The notes under the pieces: generated by a model
Told to the model about the DNA's origin: nothing
What the model saw: only the letters and a program-made list of their open reading frames with translations
Database searches by the model: none
Position numbers and translations under genes: made by a program
Assembly: GCA_023389175.1 (NCBI GenBank)
Contig: JAEWEW010000173.1
Coordinates: 1 to 26,172 of the forward strand
DNA from: Pseudomonadota bacterium
GTDB lineage: Bacteria; Pseudomonadota; Gammaproteobacteria; Burkholderiales; Burkholderiaceae_E
DNA: 26,172 nt
Reading direction: 5' to 3'
Shown: positions 22,282-26,172 of the stretch, piece after piece
How the letters are laid out: each line of letters begins with the position of its first letter
Numbering within the stretch: position 1 is the first letter of the stretch

Positions 22282-25200
22282 AACGCACGAGGAGGAGTCA
22301 CGCGCCACCCAGTGGCTGTCGCGGGGGCTGGAGGCGCTGATCGAGGGGTTGGGCCGGGACCCTACCGAGCCCGCGAGCACGCCGGACTTCGATGTCCTGA
22401 TCGTCGGAAGCGGCTACGGGGGGGCGATCGCCGCGGCGGAGCTCGCCCGCAACCGCGGCGCGAGGCGCGTATGCGTCCTCGAGCGCGGTCGTGAACGGCT
22501 GCCGGGCGCCTTTCCGTCCCGGATGGCCGAGCTGGCCGGTCATGTGCGCTTCTCGACGCAGGGATCGACCCGCCCCCGCGGTCGCCGCGAGGGGTTGTTC
22601 GACCTGCGTCTTGGCGAGGACCTGTGCGCGCTGGTCGCCAACGGCGTCGGCGGTGGCTCGCTGATCAACGCGGGCGTGATGGTGCTGCCGCCCGCCGACG
22701 TCTTCGAATCGCGGGCTTGGCCCGAGGCCTTCCGAGCGCCGTCGTCCGTCGCTGCACTGCTTGCAACCGGTGCCGTCCTGCAGAGCCGATTGGGCGCGAC
22801 AGCGACCGCGGAGACCGCCGACTCGCCGCTGCCGCTCAAGTTCAAGGCGCTGAGGACAATGGCGGGGCGCCACGGCGCAAGGACGCTGCCGATCACGGTG
22901 GCCCCGGCCGGCACGGGTGCCGACCCGATCCGGACTCCGGCCGGTGTCGCGATCGACCCGTGCGTCGGTTGCGGCGGCTGCTTCACCGGCTGCAACTACA
23001 ACGCCAAGGTTTCGCTCGACGTCACCCTGCTTGCCGAGGCGCGGCAGGCCGGCGCGGAGATCTACGCCGGCGCCACCGTGCTGAAGCTGGCGCGAACCCA
23101 GGCAGCCGCCGGCGCCGAGCCCGCGTGGCAGGTCCAGGTGGTCCACACCGACGAGGCCTTGCGCCGTCGCCAGCCCAAGCCCTTCCTGCTGCATGCGCGA
23201 CGGTTGGTGCTCGCTGCCGGCACCTTCGGCTCGCCCGAGATCCTCATGCGATCGCGCAGCGACAAGCTGCACTGGTCGCCGAAGCTGGGGCACCAGGTCT
23301 CGTCCAACGGCGATCTCATCGCCGCGGCCTACGCTACCCGCGCGGAGGCGAACTGCGCGGCAGACGAGCAGGTCGACCCGCGAAGCACGAAGCCGGGCAG
23401 GCGCGTGGGCCCGACCATCACCGGGATGATCGACCTCCGCTCGCCGGCCGGCAGCGGCGTTGCGCGCGTAGACGACGACCTGGTCATCCAGGACCTGGCG
23501 ATACCCGGCCCGTTGCGCCGGCTGCTGGAGGAAACGCTGACCACCACGGCCGCGCTCCAGCTGCTGCCCGAAGCGGACAAGTCGTCTCATGGCGGCCCGC
23601 AACCTCGCACCGATCCGTGCGCGGTGGACCCGGATGCGGTGAAGCGGACGCTGACGGTGGCCATCATCGGCCACGACAGCGCCGATGGCGTGATGCTGTT
23701 CGAAGAGGACGGCGAAAAGGATGGCGGCGACGGCGCCACCCGGATCCGGTGGCCGTCGTTGCGTCACTACCCGCCGCTCCTCGAGCGTCATCGAAGGTTC
23801 GAGGCGCTGCTGCGATCCTCCATCGGCGGCCAGGCATTGCCCAATCCGCTGTGGCGACCGCTGCCGGACAAGCTCGACTTCCTCCTCGGCGCCCAGGCCG
23901 GTCCGTTGCTCACGGTGCATCCGCTTGGCGGCTGCGCGATGGGCGATGATTGGCGCACGGGCGTGGTCGACCATCTGGGCAGGGTGTTCGACGGCACCAC
24001 GCCGACGACCTGCCATCCCGGCCTCGTCGTGCTCGATGGCTCCATCATCCCGACCTCGCTGGGCATCAACCCCGCCTTGTCGATCGCGAGCGTCGCGATG
24101 CGCGCCATCACCGCGCTGCGCACCGAGTGGGGATACGACACACCCTCAGCCGCGACGACTCCGGTCGGGGATCGTCCGGTCTTTCGCGAGCCGGCGCCGC
24201 CCGCGCGCCGCAAGCCGACCCGGGTCGAAATGGTGGAGCGCCTCTCCGGTCCCCTGGTCCTCGACGGCATCGGTCGCCGCGACAAGCCGGTGCATGTCGA
24301 GCTGACGCTGCGCTTCGGCAGCGTGTCGCTGGCGGACCTGGCTTCCGGCACCGCGAGGGCGCGGTTGACGCTGCCTCCCGGCGGCGGACGGCTGCGGATC
24401 TTCGCGTGCGAGCCGCCGGATGATCGCGAAGCGCCGGATGCCAAGGCCCTGCTGGTCGCCGAGCTCGGGGGAACCCTGAGGGTCTTCCACGAGGAGGAAT
24501 CGACCTCGCTGCAGCGACGGATCCGCGGAGCATGGGCCTGGTTCAGGAACCGGGGCCTGCGCGACGGCGTGCTCTGGGTGATCGATCGGGTGGCAGGCAA
24601 CGGGCCGGTGCCCGCCGGCGACACCTGCGCATTGCGGGAGGGGCTGCGCCTTCTGCGGATTGCGTGGGGCGTGAGCTCGCGTGCCGGCGCGGTTCGCCGG
24701 CTGGACTACGACCTGAGGATCACGAAGGTGAAGGCGCCGGACCAGGCGCCGGACCGGGCGCCGGCCCTCGCGCCGGAGGTTGTCCTGGCATTCGAAGGGA
24801 GCCGCATCGCCGGTTCGAAGCGGCTGACCTATTCGCGGCGAGGCAATCCCTGGCGCCAGCTGATGGAGGTCGCGCTGGACAGCTTTCCGCTGGCCCGGCC
24901 CTCGCAGGGAATCCTGAGGCTCGACGCCGGCTTCCTTGCCCGCCAGGGCGTCCCGCTGATGCGGATCGTCCAGCAGGAGGACCAGCCCACGGCGCTCGTG
25001 GATACCGCCGCGCTGCTGCTGTATCTCGCGCGGATGCTGCTCCACGTCCACGCCTGGAGCTTCCGCGCGCCGGACCTGCCCAAGCCGCGGACGATCGAGC
25101 GGCTGCCCGGCATCGTTCCCGGCCTGCCGCCGCCGGTCGTCCACGAGTTCCAGGTGGCCGAGCCGCGCGACGGCATTCCGGTGATGGTGCGCCTGACCCA

Positions 25201-26172
25201 TTATCGGGCCGCGCGCAGGCACGGCGGCAAGGAAGCCAGGTCTTCCGCGGACAAGCCGTCGGGTCGCGAGATGTCGATGCGCACGCCGGTGCTGCTGATC
25301 CATGGCTACAGCGCGAGCGGGACGACCTTCGCGCATCATTCCGTCCGGCCCAACCTGGCCGGCGCGCTCTGGGCTCGCGGCAAGGACGTCTGGATCGCGG
25401 ACCTGCGCACCAGCGCCGGCATGCCGCATGCGCGCGCTCCCTGGACCTTCGAGCAGGCCGCACTCACGGACATTCCCGTGGCGGTGGAACAGGTGCTGCG
25501 GCTGACCGGCGCGGAGAAGATCGACGTCTTCGCCCACTGCATCGGCTCGGCGATGTTCGGCATGGCGCTGCTCGCGCCCGACCGCACCAGGGTGTCGGCG
25601 CACCAATCGACCGAGGATTCGTGCCGGAAGCCGACGCGGGAATCTTCGCAGGAGACGGCGCCGTGCCTGCACACGAGGATCCGACGGCTCGCGATGTCGC
25701 AGGTCGCCCCGGCCATGCTCTTCACGCCCGCCAACGTGTTTCGCGCCTACGCGATGCGGTACCTCAAGCACTACCTGCCGCTCACCGACTACGAGTTCCG
25801 GCCCTCGCGGGCGCCGACGCTGCTGGACCAATTGATCGACCGGTTGCTGGCTACCTTGCCGTACCCCGAGGAGGAATTCGATCGCGAGAATCCCCTCTGG
25901 ACGCCCTGGCGCCGCACCCCGTGGGTCGGCACCCGCCATCGGATGGACGCCCTGTACGGGCGCGACTTCAGCGTCAACAACCTGCCCCAGAGCGTCCTCG
26001 ACTACATCGACGATCACTTCGGTCCGCTCAACGTGGACACCGTCTCCCAGGCCATCCACTTCGCGCACAACCGGGTGATCACCAACCACACCGGATTCAA
26101 CGAGTACGTGATACCGGAGCGGCTGCGCGAGCGCTACACCTTTCCCATCCTCCACGTGCACGGCAAGGAGAA
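22250..26172 (+). CDS. GMC-family FAD oxidoreductase fused to an alpha/beta hydrolase (cut by window end)
   Basis: The open frame from ATG 22250 runs to the window end, at least 1307 residues. Residues 47-630 form a GMC/cholesterol-oxidase-like domain: FAD loop VGSGYGG (52-58), GVGGGSLINAGVMVLPP, a Cys cluster C238-C241-C244-C248 (CVGCGGCFTGCNYNAK), HPLGGCAMG from His557 and DGSIIPTSLGINPALSIAS. A middle region (about 640-1005) is not recognised; it has LTLRFGSVSLADL and an Ala-Pro-rich linker. From about 1010 an alpha/beta hydrolase starts with LLIHGYSASGTTFAHHS; its nucleophile elbow reads FAHCIGSAM, with Cys1097 where Ser is usual. The acid and His, and the C-terminus, lie outside or are not identified. 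The start is in the end of the kinase gene, 32 bases overlapping, with AGAGGGGG upstream. It may oxidise and then cleave a sterol- or ester-like lipid, which is an inference. Confidence 0.85.
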   Translation, partial: MRPDPAEPPRETHEEESRATQWLSRGLEALIEGLGRDPTEPASTPDFDVLIVGSGYGGAIAAAELARNRGARRVCVLERGRERLPGAFPSRMAELAGHVRFSTQGSTRPRGRREGLFDLRLGEDLCALVANGVGGGSLINAGVMVLPPADVFESRAWPEAFRAPSSVAALLATGAVLQSRLGATATAETADSPLPLKFKALRTMAGRHGARTLPITVAPAGTGADPIRTPAGVAIDPCVGCGGCFTGCNYNAKVSLDVTLLAEARQAGAEIYAGATVLKLARTQAAAGAEPAWQVQVVHTDEALRRRQPKPFLLHARRLVLAAGTFGSPEILMRSRSDKLHWSPKLGHQVSSNGDLIAAAYATRAEANCAADEQVDPRSTKPGRRVGPTITGMIDLRSPAGSGVARVDDDLVIQDLAIPGPLRRLLEETLTTTAALQLLPEADKSSHGGPQPRTDPCAVDPDAVKRTLTVAIIGHDSADGVMLFEEDGEKDGGDGATRIRWPSLRHYPPLLERHRRFEALLRSSIGGQALPNPLWRPLPDKLDFLLGAQAGPLLTVHPLGGCAMGDDWRTGVVDHLGRVFDGTTPTTCHPGLVVLDGSIIPTSLGINPALSIASVAMRAITALRTEWGYDTPSAATTPVGDRPVFREPAPPARRKPTRVEMVERLSGPLVLDGIGRRDKPVHVELTLRFGSVSLADLASGTARARLTLPPGGGRLRIFACEPPDDREAPDAKALLVAELGGTLRVFHEEESTSLQRRIRGAWAWFRNRGLRDGVLWVIDRVAGNGPVPAGDTCALREGLRLLRIAWGVSSRAGAVRRLDYDLRITKVKAPDQAPDRAPALAPEVVLAFEGSRIAGSKRLTYSRRGNPWRQLMEVALDSFPLARPSQGILRLDAGFLARQGVPLMRIVQQEDQPTALVDTAALLLYLARMLLHVHAWSFRAPDLPKPRTIERLPGIVPGLPPPVVHEFQVAEPRDGIPVMVRLTHYRAARRHGGKEARSSADKPSGREMSMRTPVLLIHGYSASGTTFAHHSVRPNLAGALWARGKDVWIADLRTSAGMPHARAPWTFEQAALTDIPVAVEQVLRLTGAEKIDVFAHCIGSAMFGMALLAPDRTRVSAHQSTEDSCRKPTRESSQETAPCLHTRIRRLAMSQVAPAMLFTPANVFRAYAMRYLKHYLPLTDYEFRPSRAPTLLDQLIDRLLATLPYPEEEFDRENPLWTPWRRTPWVGTRHRMDALYGRDFSVNNLPQSVLDYIDDHFGPLNVDTVSQAIHFAHNRVITNHTGFNEYVIPERLRERYTFPILHVHGKE

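Noticed and set aside
22298..26161. Two long - strand frames opposite the GMC-hydrolase gene
   Set aside because: Low-complexity Arg/Gly/His-rich antisense readings; the + frame has strong FAD and hydrolase motifs in one continuous phase.

Overview
The window is strongly GC-rich and densely coded, with many ATGA or GTGA stop/start overlaps. Its gene types (IclR and LysR regulators, a CPYVQR-type glutathione S-transferase, a hybrid histidine kinase with a LuxR-type response regulator, small signal-peptide proteins) suggest a free-living pseudomonadotan, perhaps betaproteobacterial. That assignment is an inference from gene style only. No rRNA, tRNA, insertion sequence or CRISPR array was seen.

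Positions 1-11928 (+ strand) look like one long operon: the C-terminal part of an IclR regulator, a DUF917/S-methyl-thiohydantoin-desulfurase-like protein, a hydantoinase/oxoprolinase (HyuA) protein, a small REDY/HapK-like protein, a Mer-like flavin-independent F420 oxidoreductase of the luciferase-like (LLM) family, the three subunits of a molybdenum hydroxylase (FAD, 2Fe-2S, Mo), a MoaD/ThiS-like protein, a fused FO synthase (FbiC = CofG+CofH) and an F420-dependent glucose-6-phosphate dehydrogenase (Fgd). Almost every junction overlaps or is a few bases long. Positions 11980-14485 (- strand) hold cofE-cofD-cofC, convergent with the first operon and also joined by GTGA overlaps. Together the two arms give the route FO -> F420-0 -> F420-n, a way to reduce F420 with glucose-6-phosphate, and a likely F420-dependent consumer enzyme beside a Mo hydroxylase and a cyclic-amide hydrolase pair. 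The natural reading is an F420-dependent catabolic module, possibly for an N-heterocycle: hydroxylate, reduce the ring, open the cyclic amide. The substrate is unknown.

Positions 14592-18615 are more ordinary: a LysR regulator (-) divergent from a glutathione S-transferase (+), then a class I methyltransferase and a metal-dependent amidohydrolase (+).

Positions 18687-19540 (- strand) hold two small exported proteins: a Gly/Val-rich putative lipoprotein and a secreted protein made almost wholly of six 14-residue repeats (DEGTPPNLIAFHRQ type). Divergent from these is a two-component pair, a LuxR-family response regulator (19824) and a six-helix hybrid histidine kinase (20494). Upstream of the pair lie a perfect 16-bp palindrome and a consensus TATAAT. 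From 22250 to the window end runs one very large open frame: a GMC-type FAD oxidoreductase with a ferredoxin-like Cys cluster, a long middle region, and an alpha/beta hydrolase domain whose nucleophile position appears to be Cys. It is cut by the window end.
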